64,000 bases of DNA from Cepaea nemoralis (taxonomy: Eukaryota; Mollusca; Gastropoda; Stylommatophora; Helicidae), in NCBI GenBank assembly GCA_014155875.1, contig JACEFZ010022421.1:62001-126000 (forward strand). The letters are read 5' to 3'. Shown here piece by piece: positions 23,478 to 34,140 of this stretch. The notes below the pieces were generated by a model that saw only the letters and a program-made list of their open reading frames with translations, did not search any database and was not told the DNA's origin. Made by a program: the position numbers and the translations under genes. Numbering within the stretch: position 1 is the stretch's first letter; every line of letters begins with the position of its first letter.

Positions 23478-23892
23478 TTAGTTAGTTAGTTAGTTAGTTA
23501 GTCGACAGATCATCCTCGTTGCACATCGAACCATTCAGTCCATAAGTGCTCGGATCCCCTCCTCAGCAAATCCCGCAGTGTGTAGCGGCTAACGATGCCA
23601 GTTCTGTGTTGGTTTATCAATCTTCTTTGGCTTCCTGCGTAGTGTTCTTGTTTGGCCACCCCTCTTTTAATTTGCTGCTCCCGCAGTCTGGCCATTGTTG
23701 TAGATTCACAGTCATCACTTGGTTCTCGCAAAAGTCTCACTTCTCGTAGAGCATTCAGAATGTCAGCCTGGTCCATGACGCGTCCGCCCTCCACAGTAGC
23801 CTCACCTGCGAGCTTGTCAGCCCGCTCATTTCCTTGTACTCCCGCATGACCTGGCACGAAGATGAAACTAATCTTTGCCAGCCGAGACCGCT
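23478..23892 (-). mobile_element. LINE A: 5'-truncated RNase H-bearing LINE
   Basis: A TTAGTTAG tail precedes 128 codons that are nearly identical to the ends of LINE B (27.7 kb) and LINE C (56.6 kb). They cover the last part of the RNase H domain, including the VPGHAGVQGNERADKLAGEA segment with its final catalytic Asp, and the C-terminus. It is truncated upstream near 23890 and joins a SINE-2 fragment. Confidence 0.93.
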
Positions 23893-23960
23893 TCACTCAA
23901 GATCTGCGCGGGTGCTACGGAGTTCGTGCATCGAGCGAAGCCATCCTTGAGTGAATTTTC
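23893..23960 (+). mobile_element. SINE-2 fragment
   Basis: GTGCTACGGAGTTCGTGCAT matches part of SINE-2. It is very short. Confidence 0.5.
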
Positions 23961-24700
23961 AGCAGCGTGTGTGGTTCCAGTCTGTGTTTACGTTTTTTCA
24001 ACATGGCGGAAGAACGTGTTTTTTCCGAGCAAAATATATTGGCCAAGTAAAGAAATATTTTAACCAAATTTATAAATATCTCATCCAAACTTATGAAAAG
24101 TAAGAAACTTTGTTAACCAAATGTGAAAAAAAATATTTGCCAAGTAAAGAAATATTTCACCTAAACTTATAAATATATCATTCAAATGTATAAAAAAAAA
24201 AAGAGAGGAAACATTGTTAACCAAATGGGAAAAAAATATTAACGAAGTAATGACAATAATTCAACCAAACTTATAAATATCTCAAACAAATTTATGAAAA
24301 GTAGGAAACTTTGTTAGCTAAATGGGTAAAATGTTGACCAAACATTTAAATATTTCATCCAAACTTATAAAAAGTAGGAAAAAATTTCGGCCAAACTAGG
24401 AAATAGGTATGGCAAAGTAAGAAATATGGCGACCAAATTAAGAAAAATGTGTTACACAAATTAGGAAAAATGTAACTTCTTTAGTTATGTCAAGATTGTC
24501 AAGAGTGGCTTGAATGTTCCATTTGAACAGACATTTAACACTAACAAGCAGTAACGTCAGAAATTTCCCTCTTTTACATTACCGAAAGCTTCAACTTACC
24601 ATTCCAGAGATTCTGCTAAAGAAGCACTTATACGGACTACTCACTCATCTCTCCATACTCTTGGTTTTCTTTTACCACAAAGTGTCTCTTTCATTAAAAA

Positions 24701-24845
24701 AAGTCGCTTAAAAGTCGACAGGGTCGACTTCATTGCACCGGGTTTTATCCCATATGGCTTGGTCTCTTTCCGCAGCGTGGAAAGCATCGCACAAAGCATT
24801 AACGCCATAGCTCTAGTGACGACCCACAGGAGTCCTTGGTGTTCT
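24701..24845 (-). mobile_element. SINE-2 fragment
   Basis: AAGTCGCTTAAAAGTCGACA, TATCCCATATGGCTTGGTCT and GACGACCCACAGGAGTC match the left two thirds of the full SINE-2 at 33866-34106. The tRNA-like head is absent. Confidence 0.8.
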
Positions 24846-24849
24846 TTTG

Positions 24850-25100
24850 GTGTACCTGCCATCTGATGTTATAAATGACCCCAAGTATATACAATTATCC
24901 AGTTGTTTAAGCCTTGTCTCTTCTATTTTGATCTTTCTATTAGTGTTCGTAATGTATATCTTGGATATTGTGCCCCTTTTCTTTCCATACATCCCCACTG
25001 CACTTCACAAATTTTCAACATTAATTGTCTTTCTTATTATTTTCTTTACAATTTTGAGTAGAATCAAAATTTTATAGGCATCTGTAAAGAAGATCGTTTG
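24850..25100 (-). pseudogene. LINE fragment, end of reverse transcriptase
   Basis: On the minus strand it contains a KQLDNCIYLGSFITSDGRY segment near 24880. This is the Y-L-G-S block that follows the polymerase core in RTE-like LINEs. Only about 60 codons are readable. Confidence 0.65.
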
Positions 25101-25721
25101 TCATTGATATCCTTCTTAGCAGTGACCAAACTGGTCACTGACCATATTCATTGTCTACAAAAGCGCCTACTAAGATAGTGGACTGATGCTTTATCTCCAG
25201 TTGGTTGGAAAATATGCCCAGTCAGCAGACAACCTGTTGTGCTGAATCAAAGAGATGTTAGTGTTAAGTGATATGAAACGTTTAAAGTTGATTAGAAGCT
25301 GCGATAGATGGTATTCAAGAGATCAACAAGACAGACTTGGTTTTAAGAAAGGCCGAATTCATAACAGACACTGTTGGTTGGTTGGAGACTTAATGCTATT
25401 GCGGGCGTGAAACGACAATGTGAGGTAGAGGTGGAGAAAGTAAGAAATGATATTTTAGCTAGACTTCGAGAAAACTCGTGTATTTTTGACAGATGGCTCA
25501 ATGTAATGTTAGTGTAGCAGACATTGTGGTCTGGAAAGTTGACAATGTCAGCCACTGGAAATGGCCCCTTGATGACGAATACTCAGATGATATCAAAACT
25601 ATCCCCGGTGGGGCTACAGATTGCATTGCCACACATGTTATTATGACTGCTTCATTGGAGCCCATGTACAATGGACGTATGGAGTTCTTGGTGCTGTGAC
25701 ATGGAAAAGTTGTAAAGCTAT
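25101..25721. other. Spacer of the inverted repeat, no gene recognised
   Basis: The open frames at 25343-25555 and 25493-25699 overlap on opposite strands and show no family motif. Confidence 0.5.
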
Positions 25722-27018
25722 CTATGAAAGAAAGAGACACTTTGTAATAAAAGAAAAACCAAGGGTGTGGAGAGATGCACGAGTAATCCGTATAATGCTT
25801 CTTCAGCAGATACTCTGGAATGGTAAGTTGAAGCTTTCGGTAATGTAAAAGGGGTAAAGATCTGACATAGCTGCTTATGTAGTGTGAAATGTCTTTTCAG
25901 ATGAAATATTCCAGCCACTCTTGACAATCTTGACATAACTACATATGTTACATTTTTCCTACTGTAAGTAATACATTTTTCTTAGTTTGGTCGACATATT
26001 TCTTACTTTGCCATACCTATTTTGTAGTTTGGCCGACATATTTTCCTCCTTTTTATAAATTTGGTTGAAATATTTCTTTAATTGGCATATACTTTTTATT
26101 TTTGGTTAACAATATTTCCTGCTTTTCATAAGTTTAGACGACATATTTATATGTTTGGTCAACATTTTCCCCATTTGGCTAAACAATGTTCCTACTTTTC
26201 ATATGTTTGGACGAGATATTTATAAGTTTGGCTGAAATATGTCTTTACTTCGTTAATATTTTTCCCATTTCGTTAACACATTTTCCTACCTTTTTTTTTT
26301 TTTATAAGTTTGGACGATATATTTATAAGTTTGGTTGAGATATTTTTTACTTGGCAACTATTTTTTTTTTCTCATTAGGTTAACAAAGTTTCCAACTTTT
26401 CATAAGCTTGGATGAGATATTAATAAATTTGGTTGAAATATTTCTTTATTTGGCCAGTATTTTTTCCCCATATGATTAACACATTTTCTAATTTTTATAA
26501 GATTGGATGAGATATTTATAAGTTTGGTCAACATTTTAGTTAATTTAGCTAACATTTTGTCCTACATTTTATAAGTTTGGTTGAAATATTTCTTAACTCT
26601 TTCAAAATTTTTCTTACTTTTTATAAGTTTGGTCGAGCTACTTCTTACTTTGGCATGCATGTTTCTTAGTTTGACCATCATTTTTTATAATTAGGCAATT
26701 ATTTTTCTCACTTTGATAACCATCTTTTTTCTTACGGTGTCATTCATATTTCTTCGTTTGTCAATCCTTTTACATATTTTATTACTTCAGTCGACATATT
26801 TCTTGATTTGACTTACATATTTGCTGACTTTTTATACGTTTTGTCGAGCGATTTCGAAATGGTCAGCATTTTTATTAGTTTGGCTAGCATTTTTTCCTAC
26901 TTGGTTGATATATTTATAAGTTTGGTTGCGACATTTCTGTATTTGGCCAAATTTTTAATAATTTGTCTAACATATTTTCGTATTTGAATATTGAAGTGAT
27001 ACATAGAATTTGTATTTT
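25722..27018. repeat. Right arm of a large inverted repeat
   Basis: Diverged reverse complement of 22913-24700 without the LINE insertion, about 1.3 kb. It ends with GTATTTGAATATTGAAGTGA and TACATAGAATTTGTA, matching the outer end of the left arm. Confidence 0.85.
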
Positions 27019-27260
27019 TCCTAGAGCTATAAAAGCTCTTCTTGTCTTTTCTATTCTTATTTTATTATCTTGACCTTTTCTCCAACCATGGGTTATATTG
27101 CTGCCTAAATATGTACATGCTTCCGTCTCTTTAAGTATGGTTTAACAAAGTGAGATCGGGTTATCATTTACTTAGTGTATTCTCATGATCTCTTTCTGTT
27201 CCCTCATCGTTGTGATATCAGATCGAATTTGTTAAGCTTATTTTGCATCCAACTTCGTGT
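27019..27260 (-). pseudogene. RTE-like LINE fragment
   Basis: The minus strand reads KETEACTYLGSNIT near 27110 and IRIEKTRRAFIAL near 27035, the block after the polymerase core of RTE-like LINEs. It has been truncated and frame-shifted. Confidence 0.68.
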
Positions 27261-27360
27261 GTGGGACTGGAGAGCAATGTCACAAGTGAACATCATATCT
27301 TAGTTTCTCCAGAATAATTCTGCTTAATAATGTATTAAGGAAATGACAGTAACAACATTC

Positions 27361-27368
27361 CTCTATAA
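27361..27368. other. Left 8-bp target duplication of the giant hAT element
   Basis: CTCTATAA lies immediately outside the left terminal inverted repeat and is repeated exactly at 46518-46525. Confidence 0.9.
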
Positions 27369-27675
27369 CAGGGGTCACCAAACCACGGCCCGTTGGCCGG
27401 ATACGGTCCGCGACGTCATTTCATCCGGCCCGCCGATGGTACTCGAACTTGCTTGATATAACGTATGGAACACAAGACGTTGTGATACAATTTAAATGTA
27501 AATATTGTTTAGAATAATAGGAGATCTTCGCACGCGCGGAGACCTCCTGGCTGCTATACGTCTTAAATTTACTATTTTCAACTATACATTATTGTGTTTA
27601 GATTGTCTTGTTTATTGTAATGTTTGCTTATTTCGCGCCATCCCAAGTTAGGTAGTTAGTTAGTTAGTCGACAGA

Positions 27676-30206
27676 TCATCCTCGTTGCACATCGAACCAT
27701 TCAGTCCATAAGTGCTCGGATCCCCTCCTCAGCAAATCCCGCAGCGTGTAGCGGCTAACGACGCCAGTTCTGTGTTGGATTATCAATCTTCTTTGGCTTC
27801 CTGCGTAGTGTTCTTGTTTGGCCACCCCTCTTTTAATTTGCTGCTCCCGCAGTCTGGCCATTGTTGTAGATTTACAGTCATCACTTGGTTCTCGCAAAAG
27901 TCTCACTTCTCGTAGAGCATTCAGAATGTCAGCCTGGTCCATGGCGCGTCCGCCCTCCACAGTAGCCTCACCTGCGAGCTTGTCAGCCCGCTCATTTCCT
28001 TGTACTCCCGCATGCCCTGGCACGAGGATGAAACTAATCTTTGCCAGGCGAGACCGCTCCAGAGGCAGCAACCATTCTCTTCGGATCGACCCCTCCTCTA
28101 TCCTCTTGATCATGTTCATTGAGTCGCTAAGGAAACAGGCCCTAGTGAATGTCTGTGTCTCGAGCCATGTTATTGCTTTACTTACTGCCATGACTTCCAT
28201 GGTCAGGCTACTTGTGGTTTCAGTGAAAGCACCAGAGTCCTCCTTCACAATTCCCCCTCCGGCCCGAGCTGTAAAGGCCCATGAGCTTCTCACATGTCGG
28301 ACGACCGACCAATCTGTGTAGATGACCGCGTCACCGTCTAGCGAATTCTCGAAAATCAACGCTTGTACTTCAGCCTCAACAGCAGCCGGATTTTCTTGTC
28401 TGCATTTTCTATCTAGTTGGATGCAAACTGAAAAGGATGTGCAGAAGTCTGTTGGCACTTGCACCCACTCCTCGCCAGGTTCTAAGTCCTCAAGTGAACA
28501 CACCTGTTGAAGAATGTCTTCGGCTTGACCCATCCACGACCGTCCTCTTTTTAACCTGCTGCCCTTCACCTTCCTAATTTCACTATGCAGTGGATGTTGT
28601 GTGTTTGCGTTAATTCTGAGGTAGGCGCGTGCCCTGCAAACTTGTATTCTCTCTTCAATGGTTGGAAAATCAAGAAGGTAGCGCATCGCCCTGCATGCTG
28701 TATCTCTTGTACATCCAAGAATAATGCGCATAGCTTCATTCTGTATCCTTTCCATCCTTTCTATCTGCTTATGGCTGAGAGTCAGGATTGCCATTGCATA
28801 CTCCAAAACAGACATGACCAGCCCCTCGTACAGAAGACATAGATGGCGCTGCTCACAGTTTGCTGCCGCCATTACCCGCATCGCTGCCAAACCCCGCTTG
28901 GCCTTTGTTATCACCTGGTCTATGTGCACATTATAAGCAAGGCTTCGATCAAACCGTATCCCCAGGTAATTCATTGCCTGCGTTCTTTCCACCATCTCTG
29001 AACACAGCATTACAGTTGGTGTTGGATTGTTGACAATATGATTATTCAACGAGAACCAAGTCACTGTTGCCTTTGTTGGGTTGACCATTGCCCCAGCTTC
29101 ATCACACCAAGTACTTATGCGATTGAGTTCGGTTTGTAGTTCCACAGCAACCTCCTCTCTATCCTTACCCTGACGATAACTAAAACATCATCGGCATACG
29201 ACAATGTCCTGCCAGGTCCAGTGATCTGCTCACTGGTGATTCTCACTGTGTAGGCGTTGAACAGTACCGGAGATAATGGTGATCCCTGTGGTAGGCCAGG
29301 ATATATTGTTGTTGGTTCCGAAGTCCAACTGCCACATCTAAAAACTACTTTCCGTTGGAAGAGGGCTGCAGCGATCCAACTAAGGAGGAATGGACTTACG
29401 TTTAGTTCAAGAAGCTGAAACATTAAAAAATCCAGTGGTACTCTGTTGTATGCGTCCTCAAGATCAATCGCTGCAGCAACGGTTTCAGTGCCTGAGTGGA
29501 AACCTTCATAGACATCATGGGCAAAGACTGCTGCATTGGTCCAGGTTTATCTTTTTGGACGGTACCCACCCAGGGTAGGTGGGAAAACACCTTGCCTCTC
29601 TAGTTGGCTTGATATTTTCCTGGCAATTACCTTCTCCAGCAGCTTGCCTATTGTATTCTGCATAGTTATAATTCGATATCCCTGAATTTTTGTGTGGTCT
29701 TTGTCAGGCTTCGGCAAGGGAATCAGATAGCTGTGTAACCATTCCTCCTTGATGCTAGCACTCCCTATACTGTTGTTGTACATGTCTGCTAGTTTCTCTA
29801 GCTCATTGTCGGTACACCTATTTATGTCGTCGTATCTTATGCCATCAGGACCTGGAGCACTGTTTTTTTATCGTCGAAGCACAGCCTTGATTTCTTTCAC
29901 TGTCACTGTGTCTTCATCCGAAGTGTTCTGGGCCATGCATCTGTCTGAGGTGACCTCCTTGGCCAGATTTCGGCCTCCCATGTCTGTCTGGTTGTCCTGC
30001 TCAAGGTAGCGTTCAAAGAGGGCTTTGCCCTTGTCCTCGTCAGTCCTCTGCCAGGTGAGGTCAGCACCTTGGAAGTCTGAAATGCTCTTATTCTTGACTA
30101 CACCACTCATGCTTTTATGTAGTCGCCAGAACAATTTCAGTGACTTGTCTGTGCTTACTCTTTGACACACCTCTGCCCATTTTTCGCTTTTAACCACCTT
30201 GACCAT
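27676..30206 (-). pseudogene. LINE B polyprotein: reverse transcriptase and RNase H
   Basis: Reverse transcriptase blocks on the minus strand are GYRIITMQNTIGKLLEK near 29660, GLPQGSPLSPVLFN near 29270 and the catalytic YADD near 29200. An RNase H domain follows, with Y-T-D, the M-E-V, LSDS and N-E-R-A-D catalytic positions between 28330 and 27960. Compared with the intact LINE C it has a stop at 29547-29549, another near 29868, and a one-base deletion near 29177. The usual Y-T-D-G-S reads Y-T-D-W-S here. It is nonfunctional but still more than 95% like LINE C by eye. Confidence 0.92.
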
Positions 30207-30212
30207 TTTTTT
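30201..30212. other. Left target duplication of RTE-1
   Basis: GACCATTTTTTT here and GACCAGTTTTTT at 32615-32626 differ at one position. The LINE B frame is continuous across them once the insert is set aside. Confidence 0.8.
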
Positions 30213-32614
30213 TTAGTTTAGTATAAACACAAAACAAAAACAAAAAAAAATAAAAAAAAAAATAAAAAAAATCAGTCACACTCGCTACCGCCATAGTTAA
30301 AAGTTATTATGCCTTTTTAAAGCACAAACTATCGTCTGTCAAGACGGCAAGGTGCCAATGGAAGTATAAACACAGATCATAAAGCAGTCGTTGCCACAAT
30401 AAGAACAATCAGAAGAAGAAAACAAAGAGCAGGAAAATACATGCCATGCGAATCAGTAAACTTAAAAAACCTTAAAGACGAGGCAGTAAGGGAAAACTAT
30501 GAGAAAGAACTAACTGAACTCTTTGAAAAATTACCTACGGAAAGAAAAACAGTGGAAGAAGAATGGGAGATGTTCAAATCAAGCATTTTAAATACTGCAA
30601 AAATAACATGCGGAACCACGAAAAAACGCAAAACACGGATAAAGAAAATAACAAGTTGGTGGAACGCAGAAGTAAAGAAAGCGGTAAAAGAAAAAAAGGA
30701 AAAATATAAAAAGTGGTTGAAGAGCAAACAGGAATGTGATTATAGAGAATACAGAATAGCGAGAAGACATGTGAGTAGAATAGTAAAGAGGGAAAAACAA
30801 AAAGACTGGGAAGAGTATGGAGAAACCCTAAATAAAAACTACAAGGAAGCAACCAGAAACTTCTACAAAAAGATAAGTGCAATGCGAACCAGAGGAGAAC
30901 CCTTTGACCCAACTGAAATAATTAACAGCGAAAATGGAGAACCAATAAGTGAACAAAAACAGATCCTAATAAGATGGAAGCAGTACTTCGAACAACTTCT
31001 CAACATCCCATCAGATGTCACAGGAATTCAAGAGACCTACACAGATGTCACCGAAGAACTAGAACCAGACATACTAAAAGAAGAAATTATAGAAGCCATC
31101 AGATTAGCCCCATTGAACAAATCACCAGGACAGGATGAAATACCAAATGAACTAATTAAAGCAGCAAGAGAAGTAGGAACAGCTTGGCTACATAGACTAT
31201 TCAACCATGTTTGGGTAGAACAACAGACACCACGAGACTGGGGAAACGCCATAATTATCCCAATTTGGAAAAACAAAGGCAGCAAAAGAGATTGCACACA
31301 ATACAGAGGCATTTCACTGTTGAGTCATACTGGGAAAATATTTTGCAAAATTCTTGAAAAAAGATTACGAACTACTTTAGAACCCCAGCTAAGCGAAACG
31401 CAGCTTGGATTTAGGAAAAACAAAGGATGCACAGACGCCATTTTTGCTCTTAGACAACTTATAGAAAAATCAATCGAATTCAATGAAACACTCTACTTAG
31501 CCTTTGTCGACCAAGAAAAGGCATTTGATAGGGTAGATAGAAACAAGCTGTGGGAAATCCTTAAACAATATGGAGTGAGTACACATCTAACAAACCTATG
31601 TAGAAGTTTATACAACAACAGTGAATGCATAGTGAGAGCAACTGGAGGACACTCAGAACCCTTCACCATAAGATCTGGAGTACGACAAGGTTGTGTCCTG
31701 TCCCCTCTCTTGTTCATAACATATATAGACAACATATGTAAAGAAACCAGCCAAGCAGAGACAGCAAGAATACCGCATGACGAGAACACAGAAGAAGAAC
31801 CATCTGCAAATCTAACCATTAGAGAACTCCTGTTTGCGGACGACCAAGCACTAATAGCAAAATCAGAAGCTGAATTACAAGACCACATGAATAGTCTAAA
31901 CGAAATGTGTAGGGAACATAACATGAAAATTAGCACAAGCAAAACAGAGGTAATGACTATAACTAAAGAAGAACAAACAGCAACAATTCACCTAAACGAA
32001 CATCCCTTGAAACAAGTAAAGAGCTTCAAGTACCTAGGAAGTATAATATCATCAAATGGCAGATCAGAAGACGAGATCGAAAATAGGTGCAATAAGGCAA
32101 ATCAACTCATTGGACAAATGGCACCAATACTAAAGAACAAACATGTATCAATAACTACTAAGAAAGCACTTTACAACACAATCTTCCTACCAACTCTGTG
32201 CTACCAATGCCAAACCTGGACAATGACAGAAAAAGAGAAAAGAAAAATCACAACAACAGAAATGAGGTTCCTGAGAAGAATACTCAACGTATCAAGAAGA
32301 GATAAGATCAGAAATGAAGAAACCAGGACTAAAGTGGGGGTTAAAGCTGCTCTAGATTTTATTAGAAAGCAGCAAGTCAAATGATTTGGCCATGCAAGTA
32401 GGCTACCAGTCAACAGCATGCCACAACAAGCAATGATGTACAGACCAGATGGAAACAGAGGAAGAGGCCGACCACGTAAACGTTGGACGGAGGGAATAAC
32501 AGAATCCATGGGAATGTCGATATACGAAGCCCATAACCGGGCACTCTCACGAAGTTTATACTTCACCTCGACACGGCAAGGTACAAGAGGAACATGATGA
32601 GATGAGATGAGAGA
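30213..32614 (+). mobile_element. RTE-1: RTE-like LINE inserted in LINE B
   Basis: A plus-strand LINE, 5'-truncated inside the endonuclease (the readable part begins near 30368 with the T-D-H-K end of that domain). It continues through reverse transcriptase and C-terminal tail to a TGATGAGATGAGATGAGA end. About 130 bases of A-rich sequence of unclear origin lie at its 5' side (30213-30345). A near-perfect 12-bp duplication flanks the whole block. Confidence 0.88.
30368..32597 (+). CDS. RTE-1 reverse transcriptase polyprotein, one in-frame stop
   Basis: The longest uninterrupted methionine frame is 30441-32384 (647 codons), but coding similarity starts earlier, at about 30368, so the methionine is not the true start. 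Motifs are NKSPGQDEIPNELI near 31118, YRGISLLSHTGKIF near 31303, LGFRKNKGCTDAIFALRQL near 31407, catalytic FVDQEKAFDRV near 31503, GVRQGCVLSPLLF near 31678, catalytic FADD near 31834 and KYLGSIISSNGR near 32029. TGA at 32382-32384 replaces what is normally a Trp before F-G-H. The frame then runs on with GNRGRGRPRKRW to TGA at 32595-32597. It lacks most of the endonuclease, so it cannot retrotranspose alone. Confidence 0.93.
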
Positions 32615-32890
32615 GACCAGTTTTTTGAAATAGCTTACTTTTGTGTGCATCTCTCTTTCTAAGTGCAAGCAGGGACTAGGATGACCAGATCTGTTCTTCT
32701 TGGCATTTTGCCATCTCCTTACAGCACTACGCTTATCCACCCAACCCTTCTCCACCTCGAAACTCCACCACGGTGGCTGCTCCCAGCTTTTTTTCCTGCC
32801 CTGAAACGATCTGCGCTTGTCACGTCTTATTTTACTCACCACATCTTGCCCTGTACTGTCATACTGGAACGTCTTCCTTGGAACGCCATC
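32615..32890 (-). pseudogene. LINE B N-terminal segment, separated by RTE-1
   Basis: On the minus strand the frame contains WEQPPWWSFEVEKGWVDKR near 32780 and ends YFKKLV at the junction. It continues in the same frame on the other side of RTE-1 as KVVKSEKWAEVCQ near 30185. The segment corresponds to the linker between endonuclease and polymerase, and a stop is met near 32893. The minus frame continues into RTE-1 only by chance. Confidence 0.85.
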
Positions 32891-33268
32891 CTAAGTCCTT
32901 CCTCGGCTCGTGGTAGCGCCGCCTACGCCACCATGGTTTCTATGGCAACACACATGGCGTCCGGCTGTCAACACAGGTCCGATATTCCAGAAATATTTAC
33001 TTCTTTTTGCCAGTCACCCATTTTATAGGTCATCAGGCGACTGTGTGCAAAAGAATATCAACATTGAAAGTAGGAAATTGGAATGTAAGAACTATGAGTG
33101 GAGATGGAAAATTTGATAACATTGAGAATGAAATGAGAAGATTAAATATTAACCTGTTAGGTGTATGTGCGACCAGATGGACAGGAATGGGTATTATGAC
33201 ATCTGAGGAATATAGAATAATCTATTCTGGTGGAGAGAAACAACAGCGAGGAGTAGCAATTATAATTT

Positions 33269-33333
<65 letters not shown>

Positions 33334-33375
33334 TGAGAGAGAGAGAGAGAGAGAGATAGAGAGAGAGAGAAAGAG
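33269..33375. repeat. GA dinucleotide array within the endonuclease
   Basis: About 100 bases of GA with a few interruptions, inside the coding part of RTE-2 after an IIIYTE segment. Confidence 0.97.
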
Positions 33376-33865
33376 AGCAAAATCGATAAAAGGATACTGG
33401 ACTGTATCAGACAGAGTGTTACTGGTGAAGTTGAGTTGAAGACCTTTTGATGTCAACGTCCTACAAGTTTATGCACCACAGCAGACAGTAGTGATGACCC
33501 GCATTGATGAATTTTATAGTGATTTATAGAAAGCCTTCAAGAATATGCAAGAATTCTGAAGTAAATATCATAATGAGTGACTTGAATGCCAAAGTTGGAA
33601 ATCAACAGGACGGATGCGTAGTAGGCAAAGTATGGACTAGGGGATCAGAATGAAAGAGGTTGCAGACTAGTACAGTGGGCAAAAGAGCAAGATTTGATTA
33701 TTGGAAACACCTGGTTTCAACAGCACCCAAGGAGATTATGCACATGGAGGAGACCTGATCATAAGATCAGAAATCAGATTCATTACATCCTCATCAACAG
33801 AAGATTTCGAAATGCCTTAAAAGTCGCAAAAACTATACCAAACGCAGACTGCTACAGTGACCATA

Positions 33866-34106
33866 AAAAAGTCGCTTAAAAGTGGACAGGGTCGACTTCA
33901 TCGCACCGGATTTTATCCAATATGGCTCGGTCTCTTTCCGCAGCACGGAAAGCGTCGCACAAAGCACGAACTCCGTAGCTCTTAGCGACGACCCACAGAA
34001 GTCTCCGAAACATTTAACTCGTAAACCGAAGGGTGCGGCCCGGAATCGAACCCACAACCTCTGGTTCACAAGTCAAACGGCTTGACCACTTCACCACAGA
34101 GACTCC
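33866..34106 (-). mobile_element. SINE-2, full-length copy with target duplication
   Basis: CTACAGTGACCATA at 33852-33865 is repeated at 34107-34120. On the minus strand the head reads like a tRNA: A-box GTGGTGAAGTGG, then ACTTGTGAACCAGAGG and B-box GGTTCGATTCC. The body ends in TTTTAAGCGAC and a short A-rich tail. An extra partial copy of the duplication (CAGTGACCATA) follows on the right. Truncated relatives lie at 9810, 11125, 23893, 24701 and 37355. Confidence 0.9.
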
Positions 34107-34140
34107 CTACAGTGACCATACAGTGACCATAGATTAATCT

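Larger units (their letters stand above)
22913..24700. repeat. Left arm of a large inverted repeat
   Basis: From CAGATTCTATGTATCACTTC to ACAAAGTGTCTCTTTCATTA this sequence is the diverged reverse complement of 25722-27018. Both arms consist of units of about 100 bp with motifs like AACTTATAAATATCTC, TTGTTAACCAAATGGG and GCCAAGTAAAGAAATA. The left arm is lengthened by a LINE fragment at 23478-23892. Confidence 0.85.
27652..32960 (-). mobile_element. LINE B: RNase H-bearing LINE, interrupted by RTE-1
   Basis: A minus-strand non-LTR element with a TTAGTTAG-type tail at 27650-27668, RNase H and reverse transcriptase domains to 30206, and an N-terminal segment at 32615-32890. The two parts are separated by RTE-1 (30213-32614). 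The combination of reverse transcriptase and C-terminal RNase H points to the I superfamily (I/Nimb-like); the exact clade is inference. The 5' limit lies somewhere between 32890 and 33003. Confidence 0.88.
33055..34140 (+). pseudogene. RTE-2 endonuclease domain, interrupted
   Basis: Starts with KVGNWNVRTMSGDGKFDN near 33066, then NINLLGVCATRWTG near 33147. A GA microsatellite follows at 33269-33375, then VLQVYAPQQT near 33452, IIMSDLNAKVGNQQ near 33570 and LIIGNTWFQQHPRRLCTW near 33692. SINE-2 sits exactly at the Y-S-D-H catalytic motif near 33855. The normal G-D-L-N position reads S-D-L-N, and stops and frame changes are present. Confidence 0.9.

Noticed and set aside
27712..28842. Series of plus-strand frames of 60-170 codons
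   Set aside because: All are antisense shadows of the LINE B polyprotein; identical shadows recur over LINE C at 56.7-57.9 kb.
32201..32842. 213-codon minus frame as a single gene
   Set aside because: Only its first part (about 32842-32615) is LINE B. The rest is the antisense of RTE-1 and is open by chance.
33866..34106. Possible tRNA gene (good A and B boxes on the minus strand)
   Set aside because: The acceptor stem does not close, the body continues into a SINE tail, and the unit has a target duplication, so it is a SINE head.
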